Below are positions 10,166 to 21,273 of a stretch of DNA of 64,000 nt, piece after piece. A program made the translations under genes and the position numbers. The first letter of the stretch is position 1. Each line of letters opens with the position of its first letter. The DNA is from Nelumbo lutea (lineage: Eukaryota; Streptophyta; Magnoliopsida; Proteales; Nelumbonaceae): assembly GCA_022828595.1 (NCBI GenBank), contig JAKGHH010000003.1:100525583-100589582 (forward strand), in the 5' to 3' direction. The notes beneath the pieces were generated by a model that saw nothing but the letters and a program-made list of their open reading frames with translations, did not search any database and was not told the origin of the DNA.

Positions 10166-12211
10166 ATGTCGTCGTCTAGTGTAGATAGCCTTATCGACGA
10201 GCTTGAGGTGGGTACCTCGGCTCGGGGTGGCTCCTCTGCTGCCCAGCCACCCGAAGTACGGGTGGCTTCGGGTCACCTGGTGTCCACCTCCCACCGAGGT
10301 CGGGAGCCAGACCAATTTGGCCCTTCTATAATGACTTTGGAGAGGCTTCAGGACCTCATACAGAGGTTCCACCTCCCTAAGGAATTCTCATATAGCCTTC
10401 CCACCGGCAACTTCCCATGGGAGCACGGTCCCAATGAGATCGTGATCTTCAAGGAACAACTGATAGTCGGGCTCCGTCTTCCTCTTCACCCTTTGATCGT
10501 TTAGGTGTTGATACACTTCAACATCACCTTGGACCAACTCCACCCAAACTCCATACGGAATGTGGTGGGGTCCATCTCTCTTTGCTTCGATCGCTCCCTC
10601 TCTATAAATTTAGATATTCTTAGCATAATTTTGGCTATAAAGAAGAACGCTTTAGGCACTCTCCCCGGGCATAGGCAGTCCTATTACCTATCCCCCCGCC
10701 CGGGTTTCAAACTCATGCACAAGCTCCCGAGCAAAGTCCCAGCTTGGAAGCGGGACTACTTCATAGTCCAGAGCAATACGGGGTGGCCCTTCCCCACCGA
10801 TTAGAGGATAGCCGTTCAAGACCCTGGCGTCTTCCTTGACAGTAAGAGCAAGAAGGAGCTCCAGTCATTGGCTTAGCTCGGATTGAATTATAAAGACTTC
10901 ACTTCTGAGGAGAAGCCCGTCCAGGCGAGCTTGATGTCGTGTTTTGCTGCAGGTCCCGTGGAGGCGGAGAAAATAGACAACCAGAAGTATTTCCGCCAAA
11001 CAAAGAGGAAGAAACGCGTAGCCAAGAAGATGCGCGTTGAGTCCCCGCGAGCTTCAGCCGAGCCCTAACCTCTGCAGACTTCAGCCTTGGGGCCCGAGGT
11101 CATAGTCGCGCCTGTTGTTGACTTGGAAGAAGGGGTCATCCCTAAGGGGTCCGAGGTGTCAACGGGACCTACCGTTAGGGCCGCCGAGCCTGCTGTTAAG
11201 CCCACCGGTCTTACTGGTGAAAGCGTTATCGAGGCCAACGTTGTTGCTGTCGGGGCTCGTCCTGCCGAGGCTGCAGCCGAGACCTCTGAGAGTTCCACTC
11301 GTGACGTAGAGATGACGGCTTCCAGCTTGGAGGGTCAAGGGAGCCAAATCGTCCTGAACCCCAAGTGTAGCCTGAAGAAGAGTAAGCTGGTTGCATACCT
11401 GGGGGAGGTTAGCAAGTGGGCCGAGCTCACTCCTGGTCAGCTCAGCGCCTGAGCTGCCACTCATACTATGGTGGTGAGTCTTTTCTCTTCTCTCTCTCTC
11501 TCTCTCTCCCTTTTTTTTTACTTGTTTCCCTTTTGCAGGTGAACTCCGCCATTCGCGCCTTGACCCTCCAATCAGATCGACACCTGAGGCGGGCTTTGGA
11601 GGCTGAGAAGTCATCTCGCGCAACCCATGCTGAGTTGAGAGCAGATCGCTGTCAGGTCCACTGCCTGGAGAGTGGTGCCTCGGCTCAGAAGAGCTTCATT
11701 GAGGCGTTAATGGCAGAGAAGGGGGAGTTGGCCTGAGACAAAGACAAGCTGAAAGCCAAGGTGAACGGCCTCAAGGTCGGTCAGGAGGCCTTAGGGCTCG
11801 AGGTGAACAGCCTCAAGGCTGAGCGGGATGCCTTGAAGCTCAAGGTGCAGGGCCTCAAGGAGGCGAAGGGGAAGCTAGAGCATGAAGTGGGGTACCTCCA
11901 GGAGGACATAAGGGAGAACTGCAATCTTTGAGGGTGCTCTTGAGGAAGCCAAGACTCAGGTCGTCATTGACTACGTCAACTCTTCCAGATTTGACGACGT
12001 GATGACGGAGGCCTACCGTAAGGGCTTCAAGCTCAGTCGGTGGCTAATCAGACACCTCTACCCTGAGTTGGACACAAGCGCCATCACTACTTCCCGAATT
12101 ACTGACGACATCGTGCATCAGTCAAAAGATGACCCCGATTCCGAAGATGAGGGCACCGAAGATGAAGCAGAGGATGTTGGTCTAGATACTGTCCCCGAGG
12201 GGGGTCCCTGA
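10166..12211 (+). pseudogene. Antisense extra ORF (aORF) of the Tat element, nearly intact, spliced
   Basis: One frame runs from ATG 10166 to 11473 (436 codons), broken only by single stops at about 10502, 10802, 10874, 11066 and 11450. An intron follows (11474-11538, GTGAGT...TTTTGCAG), then a second exon from 11539. Its frame shifts by one base near 11927 and ends EDEAEDVGLDTVPEGGP at 12211. The N-terminal part contains SIMTLERLQDLIQRFHLP, typical of the plant gypsy-type extra ORF. Exon 2 encodes a long charged, heptad-like stretch (LKAKVNGLKVGQEAL and repeats of GLK/LKV) likely to form a coiled coil, then an acidic tail. The role of such proteins is not established. Intron and frame are shared with 929-2904. 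Confidence 0.75.
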
Positions 12212-12590
12212 TAGAGGCGACGAGCTCCCGAAGTAGTTTGCTCTTTATGCTTGTAACTTAATCTTTTCCCTTTTTCTTTCTTGTAATCAAGGCATCCTTT
12301 ATGTAACGAATTTTCTGAAATGAAGAAATTTTTTCCTTTTGTCAAAAGTTTGCGCAATTCATTTTTGTCGAAACGGTTATCTCACCCCAAGCTGTCAACC
12401 TGTCGAGTTGGACTTCTGAAGTGGGTGTTCCTTAACGGCCATCGTGGCCCCGAACTGTTTAGTAGGGGTAGCCTCGTGTATGTCGGGGTGAGGGACATAG
12501 TAGGGCGCATACCCAACCTGTTTGTACCCGAGGTAGGTCGTCGTCTATTATCTTTAGTGGGTCCAACTCTTTGCACGCCAGGCGGGGTGG
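12212..12590. other. aORF 3' untranslated region and deletion junction
   Basis: Just after the aORF stop there is a T-rich stretch with TTGTAATCAAGG and TGAAATGAAG, suitable as the aORF 3' end. From about 12330 to 12590 the minus strand has gypsy-like but unplaceable sequence. Near 12590 it meets the gag text (DALYVKWPP), where the zinc-knuckle part of gag should follow. This is the likely junction of the deletion that removed pol. Confidence 0.5.
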
Positions 12591-14206
12591 CCACTTCACG
12601 TACAGGGCGTCCTTGATCGCCATCAGGACTTTAGCCCGCTTCGCGTTCAATGGGGTGTAATCGGCTTGGTCCGCTACAAGAGGTGAGAATAATTGACTCG
12701 ACCTTACTTCCCGAGTTGTGTCCTTTTTCTTTCGGTTGTCTCCTTGATTGGAGAGCTCTCCTTCCCTCTTTCTCTTTTCAGTCGTGCCCTTGCCCTTTTG
12801 GTTGATCTCTTCTTCGGTGGCTATGAACCTATCCGCAAGCTTCAGGAACTCGGTTATGGTCGCTGGTTGGTTGACGACCATGTGCCATTTAAACTCTTTG
12901 TGTGTCACGCCCTTCTTAGCTGCTACAAGGCTTACGGTGGGGTCCAGGCGCGGTATCTGCATACAAGCATCGTTGAACCGTTTGATATAGCTTCAGATGG
13001 ATTCTCCCTCTCTCTGTACTATGCTGAGGAGACTTTCTTCAGTTCGTGGACACCGCTTGCTAGTAACGAAGTGGGACGTGAAGGTTTGTGTGAACTGCGC
13101 CCAACTTCTTATTGACCCGGGTGCCAAGTTCTGGTACCACGTGCGGGTTGCTCCCCTAAAAGTAGTGGAGAAGGCCACGCACATGCATGACTAACTGGCT
13201 CGTGCCAAGTGCATCTGTGACTGAAAGACATCTACGTGATCATTTGGGTCAAACGACCCGTAATACTTGTCAAGAGGGGGGAGCTTGAAGTCTTTGGGTA
13301 TTGGGACTGCCAGGAGTTCAGGAGACAAGGGGGATGGAACCAAGAGGAGGGGAGCTTTGACTTCGGCCGAGCTTACCTCTTCTTTGCCCATGAGCTCGGG
13401 CAAATCGCGGGTGACAGATCGGCGAGCTCAGCGGTGACGTCTCTGCTTCTTAGTGGGCTCGGCGTTCATGCTGCTCACCTCTGCGCTATCCGGAATGGTT
13501 TGTGCAGGAAGTAGCCCGGTCTGCTGGTGATGGCTACGGACAAAGGGGTTCTGCTTGGAGTTTGTTGCCAGGACCTCGAACTGCTTCTCAAGGAGCGTGG
13601 TTTCAAACTTCAACTGCCGAGGTGACGTAGACCTGGCGAGCTGGGGTCCTCCCAACCTGTCCGTCCGCGGTGAGATCGGGGTAGCCGGTCTCTCTCGGCT
13701 GCTATGGGAGATGCCTGGTTTTTTGGGAGGTTTTGGGGGACCTCTCCTTGGCCAGAAGGGCACTCGTCCTGGCGAAGAGACTTAGCCTGCTGCGAGGCTG
13801 GGTGCCGAGGCGGGAACTGCAGCTGTTGAAGTTGAGGTTGAGGCAGTTGGGGGAACTGCTGCTAATAATGATACTGGGAGACCTGGTGCAGTACGTGTTG
13901 TTGATAGAGGTGAAGTTGCTGGAACTGTTGCATTTGGGCTTGCATGGCCCGCATGCACTACATCAAGTCCTCCAGTTGGTTTGAGCTGGCCGTTGGGGGC
14001 ACGACCAAAGGTTCGATGAACGTAGCTCCGACTGTAGCAGGGAGTGGGGCGACGACAGGTGCCACTGTGAGAGGCACAATCAAGCTGGGGATTCCGTCCA
14101 CTGAGAGGGGGACGGTGAACTGTCCGATACAGATAGTAGGAAGCTGGGGTTGTTCCCTGGAGTTATCCATTTCCGTGCTTCGTCCGACGTTGCTAGAGGA
14201 AGCCAT
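12590..14206 (-). pseudogene. Gypsy gag, truncated before the zinc knuckle
   Basis: Minus-strand frames give, in order, a start MASSSNVGRSTEMDNSREQP, a proline-rich linker, FKLPPLDKYYGSFDPNDHV, then AFSTTFRGATRTWYQNL with SIRSWAQFTQTFTSHF. The last two are the core of the retrotransposon gag family (W-Y-x-L and F-x-x-F pattern). Next come KGVTHKEFKWHMVVNQPATI and a KRAKVLMAIKDALYVKWPP end. Tat-group gag normally goes on to a CCHC zinc knuckle (CRFHRDHGH type), which is absent. Frames change several times, so the gene is dead. Confidence 0.8.
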
Positions 14207-14273
14207 GAGTGTTGGATTGTTTCGAGGAAGAAAAGAACTGAGAAAGTTTAGAGAGAAAGGCCTTTTGAAGTGT

Positions 14274-14291
14274 TTCCCACAAACGGCGCCA
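14274..14291 (-). other. Primer-binding site of the pol-less Tat element
   Basis: Minus strand TGGCGCCGTTTGTGGGAA lies two bases inside the 5' LTR end. TGGCGCCGTT is the exact complement of the last ten bases of plant tRNA-Asp with CCA, used by many plant gypsy elements. Confidence 0.75.
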
Positions 14292-14293
14292 AA

Positions 14294-15178
14294 TGATGTA
14301 GCGCAATCCGATCACTCCTAGCTGGCGCTCGCGTGGCTCCTGAGAGGTACCTGAGACGAGAGGAAAGAGGAAGAACTCCTGGGGGATTTCCCAGCAGGAA
14401 CGCTCCGATGCTTAAGTTAGTATTATGTGCAAGAAGCAAAAGGAGAATGAATGCTAAGAGTGCAGGTTGCGCAGGTTATTCGAAGATACCTTGTTCCTTG
14501 AGAATAAGCCCCTTATAACTGAATTTCGTTGCTTCAGGCCCTCTGACTTCTGACAGGCAGGTATAACCGCCACTATCAGTCTGCCACAGCCGTTACTGGC
14601 ATGGCTAAGGTGGCATGCGTGGGGCCATCGCTGCAGGGTACGTGTCTGTCGGGTATGGGACACCTTTCTAAAGGTGGCAGGCGCAGCGAGAGGGACAAGC
14701 CTACTGTCCACAGATTTGTCGAGTACGGCAGTCGAGCAGGAGGCCCTCCTGTGGTATACCGAACTACCGTCTCGTGAATTGCCCTAAGTCGTGCTGTCCT
14801 TTGAGTGACAAGGCGCCTGTAGCCGGTTATGCCAAGCTAGTTGCCCCGAGGTGTCTGTGCCTCAGGGTGTCCTGAGAAGGATCGATGCGTTCTTGCCTGA
14901 GAGTGGCCCGAGGTCCATTGGTAGGAGCTCGGGTCTTAAAAGGGGTCGGGGTACCCCAAACTTGGGACCCCCCGAAGTTCCATGACCCCGGGGAGGAGGT
15001 GCAAGTAAGGTGGTTCCCGGCGAGTAGTTTACTCGCCGAGTTGCCGAGCTGAACTCGGTGGGACTTTCCCTCCGAGTTATGCTCGCACTCATTGCGCTGT
15101 CATTCTGAGTCACTGTTTGAGCAAGGTCACACCCACATGTACCCGTGCTGCAAGGTCAGGCCAAATCACCCTCCATCA
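14294..15178 (-). repeat. 5' LTR of the pol-less Tat element
   Basis: 885 bases, the partner of 8857-9722. It differs by scattered transitions and a short insertion near 14935-14950. Confidence 0.88.
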
Positions 15179-15183
15179 AGTTC

Positions 15184-15800
15184 CACTTTGGAACCTCAAC
15201 TGTTCCACTTTGGAACAAGTTGGAAGAATTGTATGAGAAGAAAACCATCGGCAATAAGGCTTTCTTAATTAGAAAACTTGAAAATTTTGAAGTACAAGGA
15301 AAGTACCTCCATCACCAAACACTTGAATCAAATGCAAGATATTATAACTCAATTAGCTTCAATGAAGATGGTTTTGAATGATGAGCTTCAAGATCTATTA
15401 TTACTTAGCTCATTGTCGGAAAGTTGGGAAATACTTGTGGTATATCTTAGTGACTCTACACCCAATGGAATAGTGACAACAAGCATGGTAAGAAGCAGCT
15501 TACTCAATGAAGAAATTGGAAGAAAATCAATGGGCCCAATACTAGATGCTCTCCTTACAGAAAGTCGGAAGCCAAGGTAGAGGTCTGCATAGCCGTGACA
15601 AGTCCAAGTCAAGGAAAAACATTACATGCTTTCATTGCAAGAAACAAGACCATTACAAGAGTGAGTATCCAAAACTCAAGAGAGACAACAAGAAAGAAAG
15701 GAAAGAAAGTAAAAGAAATTAGGAAAATGACACCACTGGAATTACAAGTGGAGATATTATTGTCCTCACAGGTTGTGAAGAGTCGTGTATTAATTTAGCA
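15184..15800 (+). pseudogene. Copia gag, C-terminal part with zinc knuckle
   Basis: Gag resumes after the nested insertion: PLWNKLEELYEKKTIGNKAF, then ITQLASMKMVLNDELQDLLL and LSSLSESWEILVVYLSD, all typical of the copia gag family. A zinc knuckle follows in another frame at about 15628 (CFHCKKQDHYKSEYP; the usual third cysteine or histidine positions have drifted). At least two frame changes and several stops interrupt it. Confidence 0.8.
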
Positions 15801-16200
15801 TGTCATGACACATATTGGATTGTTGATACGGCTACTTCCTATCATGCTACTCCTCACTAGGAATATTTCATCTCTTACAGTACAGGTGACTTTGGTGTTG
15901 TGAGAATGGAAAACAGTGGAACTTCAAAAATTGTGGAGATGACTGATATTTATCTTGAGACTGACGTGGATTGCAAATTAGTTCTCAAGGATGTCAAACA
16001 TGTTTCAGAACTTTGCTTGAATCTAATTTCAGTTGGAAAGCTAGATAAAGAAGGCTTTAATAATCAATTCGACAATGGAAAGGGAGACTATCCAAGGGGT
16101 CTCTACTGGTAGAAAAAGGCAACAGGTGTTGCACTCTCTACCGTACACAGGGATGTGTTTGCAAAGGTGAAATGAACATTATGGAGAAGGAATTCTCTAC
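15801..16200 (+). pseudogene. Copia protease region
   Basis: The frame reads WIVDTATSYHATP where active copia proteases have WIVDSGAT.H.T. The D is kept but the following S-G is T-A, so the D-S-G catalytic triplet is lost. Downstream CKLVLKDVKHVSELCLNLIS matches the conserved strand region of this aspartic protease. Stops follow near 16112. Confidence 0.75.
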
Positions 16201-16204
16201 ATAA

Positions 16205-17270
16205 TTGTGGCATAGACAATTGGATCACATGAGCGAGAAGGGAATGCAAATTCTTGCCAAGAAAAATTTGTTAACTGGCATGAAAGGTACGCATTTTAAT
16301 ACTTGCATTCATTGCTTAGCTGGTAAACAAAATAGAGTTTCATTCCAAAGCTCTCCTCCTCCTATAAAAAAGCATGTTTTAAAACTAATTCATTCTAATG
16401 TTTGTGGGTCTATGAAAGTCAAAACTCTTGGTGGTGCATCTTACTTTGTTACTTTCATAGATGATGCTAGTAGAAAAGTATGGACTTATGCTTTGAAATC
16501 TAAAAACTAAGTATTAAATGTCTTTAAAGTTTTTTCATGCTATTGTTGAAAGAGAGATAGGTAGACCTCTCGAGTGTATTTGTACTGGCAATGGTGGTGA
16601 ATATGAAGGTCTATTTCAGAATTATTATAAAAACCATGGCATTCGACATGAGCAATCAATCCCTAAGACCCCATAGCAAAATGGTATAGCTGAGAGAATG
16701 AACCGCACCATTTTAGAAAGAGTTAGATGCATGTTTTTAGAAGCAAAGTTGCCAAGATGTTATTGGGGAGAAGCGATATGTATAGTTGTGTACTTGATTA
16801 ATTTATCTCCTACAGTTCCTTTGTATAGTGATGTTGCTGAAAGGGTATGGATAGAAAAAGAGATTTCTTATGATCATCTCAAGGTATTTGGTTGCAGGTT
16901 CTTTGTGCATATACCCAAGGATGAGTGGTCTAAGCTTGATGACAAAACCAAGCAGTGTGTTTTCTTGGGATATGTAGATGAAAGGTTTGGTTATAGGTTA
17001 TGGGATCTAGTGGGAAATAAAATCATTAGAAGTAGAGATATAGTCTTTCTTGAAAACCAAACAATCGAAGATTTTGAAAAATTTGAGAAGCCTCAAGTAG
17101 ATGATGGTGAACTTGTAGAATTCGATCCAGTGTCTCCTCTCATGGTATACAGAAATGATAAGGGAGATGTTCCCAATGAAGATGTCGACGGTAATGATGA
17201 ATAGGGGGAGCAGCCCCCTCAAGATCCACCAACTAAATTAAGAAGATCAACTAGGAAACTACAACCATCG
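16205..17270 (+). pseudogene. Copia integrase
   Basis: The zinc-binding part is visible (LWHRQLDHMSEKGMQILAKK, then HCLAGKQNRVSF) and leads into the DDE core (GGASYFVTFIDDASRKVW with the first catalytic D). A stop at 16508 and a frame change break the middle. The frame recovers at MNRTILERVRCMFLEAKLPR and runs through the C-terminal GKR-like region to 17204, with VFGCRFFVHIPKDEWSKLDD. The acidic linker to RT (PPTKLRRSTRKLQPSRKYPP) follows a stop. Integrates element cDNA when intact; inactive here. Confidence 0.85.
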
Positions 17271-17286
17271 AGAAAATATCCACCAA

Positions 17287-18400
17287 ATGAGTGCGTACAT
17301 GATGCTTTCAAATGCAAGTGAACCCGAAAACCATCAAGAGGCTCAAGAAAGTGAGCACAAGAAAGAATGGTTCAAGGCTATGCAAGAGGAGATTGACTCT
17401 TTGAATAAGAATCATACATATGATTTGGTGGAACTACCCAAGGGTAAAAAGGCACTTAAGAGCAAATGGGGTATACAGGTTAAAGCATGAAGATAGAAGC
17501 TCGCAACCAAGGTACAAGACAAGATTGGTTGTAAAGGGATTTGAACAGAAAAATGACATCGATTTTGATGAAATTTTCTCTCCAGTGGTAAAAACGTCAT
17601 CAATATGTATTGCATTGGTCTTGGCCGCAAATATGGATTTGGAGGTTAAACAGACATGTACATGGAACAACCAAAAGGATTTGAAGTCAAAGGAAAAGAA
17701 TATATAATTTGCAAGCTAAGGAAGAGTTTGTATGGTTTGAAACAAGCTCCAAAGCAATGGTACCAAAAGTTTGAAAAATTCATGATAGAGCATGGGTATG
17801 ATAGAACAACTTTAGATCATTGTGTTTTCACTAAGTATTTTTCTATTGATAATTTTATCATTCTTTTGCTATATATTGATGACATGTTGATTGTTGGGAA
17901 AGATAAGACAAAATTTGACAATTTGAAGAAACAGTTAAATAAGTCTTTCTCCATGAAGGACTTAGGTCCAACTCAACAAATCTTTGGTATGAAAATCTCA
18001 CACGATAGGAAATCCAAGAGATTGTGGTTGTCACAAGAAAACTACATAGAAAATGTGCTTGAGAGATTTTGCATGAATAAAGCAAAACCGGTTAGTACTT
18101 TATTGGCAAATCATTTCAAATTGTCTAGTGATCAAAACCCAAAAAAATGAGAAAGAAATAAGAGAAATGAAGAACATTCTCTGTGTCGTTGCCATAGGAA
18201 GTCTCATGTATGCTATGGTTTGTAATAGGTCGGACATAACACATGCAGTTGGTGTAGTTAGTAGATTTCTTGCTAATCCAGACAAAGAGCATTGGCTTGT
18301 AGTGAAGTGGATCCTCAAGTATTTGAAAGGCACATCCAAAGTATGTGTTTTGGTGGTGGTAAACTTATGCTTAAAGGGTTTATAGATGTTGATATGGAAG
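17287..18400 (+). pseudogene. Copia reverse transcriptase
   Basis: The copia RT domain can be followed from EWFKAMQEEIDSLNKNHTY across two frame changes to a 164-codon open stretch (17656-18150). That stretch includes YGLKQAPKQWYQKF and the catalytic LLYIDDMLIVGKD (YxDD box). Then come SFSMKDLGPTQQIFGMKI and, after another frameshift near 18150, GSLMYAMVCNRSDITHAVG. The catalytic aspartates remain, but the frame is broken in at least four places. Confidence 0.85.
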
Positions 18401-18439
18401 GTGACATTGACTCTAGAAAGTCTATATCAGGTTTCTTGT

Positions 18440-18825
18440 TTATTTTTGTTGGGTGAGCAATGTCATGGCAGTCCAAGTTACAAAAATGTGTAGCCTTGTC
18501 AACTACAGAGGCTGAATACATAGCTATCACAAAGGCTTGCAAGGAGATATTGTGGATGAAGATGTTCTTAAATAAACTTGGGTTGAAGCATGAAAGATTT
18601 ACACTTCATTGTGATAGTCAAAGTGTCATTCACCTGTGTAATAATCCAAGCTCTCATTCCAAGTCCAAACATATTGATGTGAAGTATCACTAGATTTGAA
18701 ATATTCTTGAAGAAAATGAAGTACAACTTGAGAAAATTCACACTGATAAGAATGGGTCAGACATGATGACCAAGGGCTTACTAAAAGAAAATTTTCAATA
18801 TTGTAGAAGCATTACTAAAGGAAAT
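18440..18825 (+). pseudogene. Copia RNase H and 3' end of pol
   Basis: MSWQSKLQKCVALSTTEAEY with HCDSQSVIHLCNN and HIDVKYH is the copia RNase H domain. The normal preceding SGF.F..G...SW block is degraded at 18420-18460. The reading ends before the right LTR at 18826, and the expected strong polypurine tract is weak. Confidence 0.8.
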
Positions 18826-19391
18826 TGTTGGGGTTCTCTCCTTATGAGGTGGGACACACTAATATAGACAAGAAAAGAAAAGAAGGAAAAGACAAAAAGA
18901 AAAAGAATGGAAAGTCAATAAACTTTTTTGCATTGGCTTGCAAGGCAAACCAATACGTCTTTGGCTAACCAATGAATTAGAGAGATCTCACACTCTACTC
19001 TCTCAACTCCAAAAAACAACTCTTTAGAAAATATCAAATAACAGAAAAGGGATTTAGAGAAGAAGATTTACAAGGGCTGAAACAAATAAGACAAATCTGT
19101 TTTTAGCATCTCTTCTTGCTTCCATTGTTGTGGTTTCACCTTTGGTGAGAGATTTCTTGTTTATTACCCATCTAAATGATTTTTTTGTTATTGGAATCTA
19201 ATAGCTTTCTTGATATTCATCATCTATTTGTAACTAGATAGAAAAGCATTGTATCACATTACTATTGTTGATAGTGGATGATTTGGACTTTGATCCCATG
19301 GTTTTTATCCTCACATTGAGGGGTGTTCCACGTAAATCTCAATGTCTATTATTATTACTTGCTCTGTTTTTTGTTATTTGTTTTATTTCTA
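18826..19391 (+). repeat. Right (3') LTR of the copia element, truncated
   Basis: It matches the left LTR from TGTTGGGGTT through TTGCTCTGTTTTTTG, then loses homology near 19391 where Tourist-like MITE sequence starts. About 70-80 bases of LTR end are missing. Confidence 0.8.
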
Positions 19392-19623
19392 ATTACGATG
19401 CAATTTTATTTGCCCTAATACAAATGTATGTGGGTGCAAATGAAAAAAAATGCAAATTTTAGTTCAATTTTATTTTGGGTTTTACTTTATTCTGCTTTAG
19501 GTCTTATATTAGTTCATTTGCATTGCAATCAAATAAAATAAGGTAAAATTTGCACCTAAATCATTTGCACTACTATAATTTTGCATCAGTGCAAATAAAT
19601 TTTCAATGCAACCAAACACAACC
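19392..19623 (-). mobile_element. Tourist-like MITE, truncated copy
   Basis: Its reverse complement aligns along its whole length with the MITE at 25914-26176, from GGTTGTGTTTGGTTGCA to TAGGGCAAATAAAATTGCAT. The outer dozen bases of the terminal repeat are missing on the left, at the join with the copia LTR. Confidence 0.7.
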
Positions 19624-21273
19624 TTGACACTAAATTAAAAAGAGGACATGATGTTCTAATAAATATATGAAGGGTAATTTGGGATATTGAAATGTTTCAA
19701 TGTGCACATGACATCATATGTGGCAAATAACCAACCAGATGCTAATAATTCGATTGACCATAATCCATGTATTTATTTGCCACTTTATTGGGTTTCATGG
19801 TAATTCAATTCTAAAGATACTAAGGCCTTGTTCGCTTTTCGATAAGTTATTTAAATACACTTAATCGGATATGTGCTTCTTAGGAAAAATTTACTTGGAT
19901 AAATACATTTATCCATATTCTTTTATTTCTCATATAAATAAGGCAATGGTCATTTTAACCATAAAAATTCATTATTAAAAAGGACATTTGTATTTAATTA
20001 TTAATAGTGTTGGCAACTTCACCCCTAGGTGAAATAATTATTTATCGATAGAGATAAGTATCACTTGCTCGGTAAATGACATCTAAGAAAATAAACTTTT
20101 CCTAACCCCCACATAAATATGAAAAAAAAAATTAAATCCCTAATCAATGATAATCAAAATCTCATTAACCAATTTTCTCCCTCTCAAAATCTAAAAGAAA
20201 AACGCCCCTAAATATCATCAATTATCCGAGTAATTAATACCCTCTTCCGATGCAGATAAACAACTTAACCACATGCCTATACCCTCCTACAATATTGAAG
20301 CCATGACCACCGACATGGACTAGACGCTATTGAAGCCTACTGCGAGAAGGTAGATGAGGATTTGAAGAAAAATTTATATAATGCCGAAGCAAAAAGTTAC
20401 AAGAAGCCGAGATCAAAGAAGCCAAATGGCGAGTGTTGGTACAAGTTTTCTAGAACCCATCGTCAAATCAATGCCGACAAATGCAGTTTTTCTCTTCAAC
20501 TTCCCTGTAGCAAAGTTTGAATTTTGAATCCTATTCAAGATCTTGAATTCTCGTGAAGAACTTCTATTACAGACCGTCGTTTGGTCATAGATGGGATCTT
20601 TCCCCTTTTCTAGGGAATTCAAAGAATGAGCTCCAAGTGTTTACCAAAATGCTTTCACGATGATGTGGCAAATAAATTGATATTCTAATATAGGTTTTGC
20701 TTGAGAAGGAATCATAGGTAGGAGGATTAGGTGCTAGAGCCAAGCCAGCGAAGAGATGCTAACGACCCATCCAGTGCGTTTCTCTCATCCAAATCCAAAC
20801 AAAGATGCTGGGAATCTTTCCCACTTTCTTCCTTTTCTTATTGTGTCATTTAGAAAGGTGAGAGGGAACTTTTCACTTTCTTGTTGTTTAATTTAAACAA
20901 CCAGATTGAAAAGGAAACATTCAAGGATCTCTCCCCTTTTTTCGTTCCTTCAATCTCCTTTTCATTTCGAAGTCTGCAAGGAATCGTTCCTTTATTCATT
21001 TAAACCTTTAAAACTACCAGATATATATATATATAAAATTATAAAAGGAAGCTCCCTTGGATTACAGATCTCTCTCTTTCTCTTCGTAGTCAGGTCACAC
21101 TACAGTTTCTACCAGAAGAATAATTTGCATTTAAATGTACAATTGAAATCTTTAAACAAAGGATTAGACAGAGGAAGAAAAAAGGGGGAAAAGGTCAAAT
21201 TTTTCCGAGAAATCAATTGGGGTTGGAGGGTAATTAACAAATCAATCTCATCAAGCCATGACCCAGATGTAGC
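19624..21273. other. AT-rich intergenic DNA
   Basis: A MITE-like start (AAGGCCTTGTTCGCTTTTCG) occurs at about 19830, but no matching end was found. A 73-codon open frame at 20299-20520 (plus) has protein-like text (AIEAYCEKVDEDLKKNLY, then PNGECWYKFSRT), which I do not recognise. It may be a gene fragment. The stretch 20880-21273 is probably the 3' side of the minus-strand gene at 21274-21696. Confidence 0.35.

Larger units (their letters stand above)
8857..15178 (-). mobile_element. Complete but pol-less Tat-group gypsy element nested in the copia element
   Basis: Two LTRs (14294-15178 as 5', 8857-9722 as 3', minus strand) bound the element, and a perfect 5-base target duplication AGTTC flanks it (8852-8856 and 15179-15183). 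It has a primer-binding site (14274-14291), a polypurine tract (9723-9739), gag remnants (about 12590-14206, minus) and the antisense extra ORF (10166-12211, plus). No protease, RT, RNase H or integrase is present: gag breaks off near 12590 and the next recognisable sequence is the antisense ORF region. It therefore resembles the gag-only non-autonomous LTR elements described in plants (TR-GAG type). By eye the LTRs differ by roughly 5-6% in their first 290 bases, mostly transitions. Confidence 0.88.
7973..19391 (+). mobile_element. Tork/TNT1-like Ty1/copia retrotransposon, interrupted
   Basis: A left LTR (7973-8611), primer-binding site, gag, protease, integrase, RT and RNase H are in copia order, followed by a right LTR starting at 18826. 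The internal region is about 3.9 kb once the nested Tat element (8857-15178 plus one copy of its target duplication) is removed. Both LTRs begin TGTTGGGG. The right LTR stops matching near 19391, where a Tourist-like MITE begins, so its last 70-80 bases are gone and the target duplication cannot be read. Wording of the integrase and RT fits the TNT1-94/Tork lineage. Several stops and frameshifts show it is inactive. Confidence 0.9.

Noticed and set aside
12230..12360. Independent short gene after the antisense ORF
   Set aside because: The small ORFs here are in the untranslated tail and deletion junction of the Tat element, with no domain text.
13236..14321. Plus-strand ORFs across the gag region (for example 13236-13514 and 13944-14321)
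   Set aside because: They are complements of the minus-strand gag remnants.
19829..20110. Possible MITE starting AAGGCCTTGTTCG
   Set aside because: No matching inverted end or target duplication was found, so it is not listed as an element.
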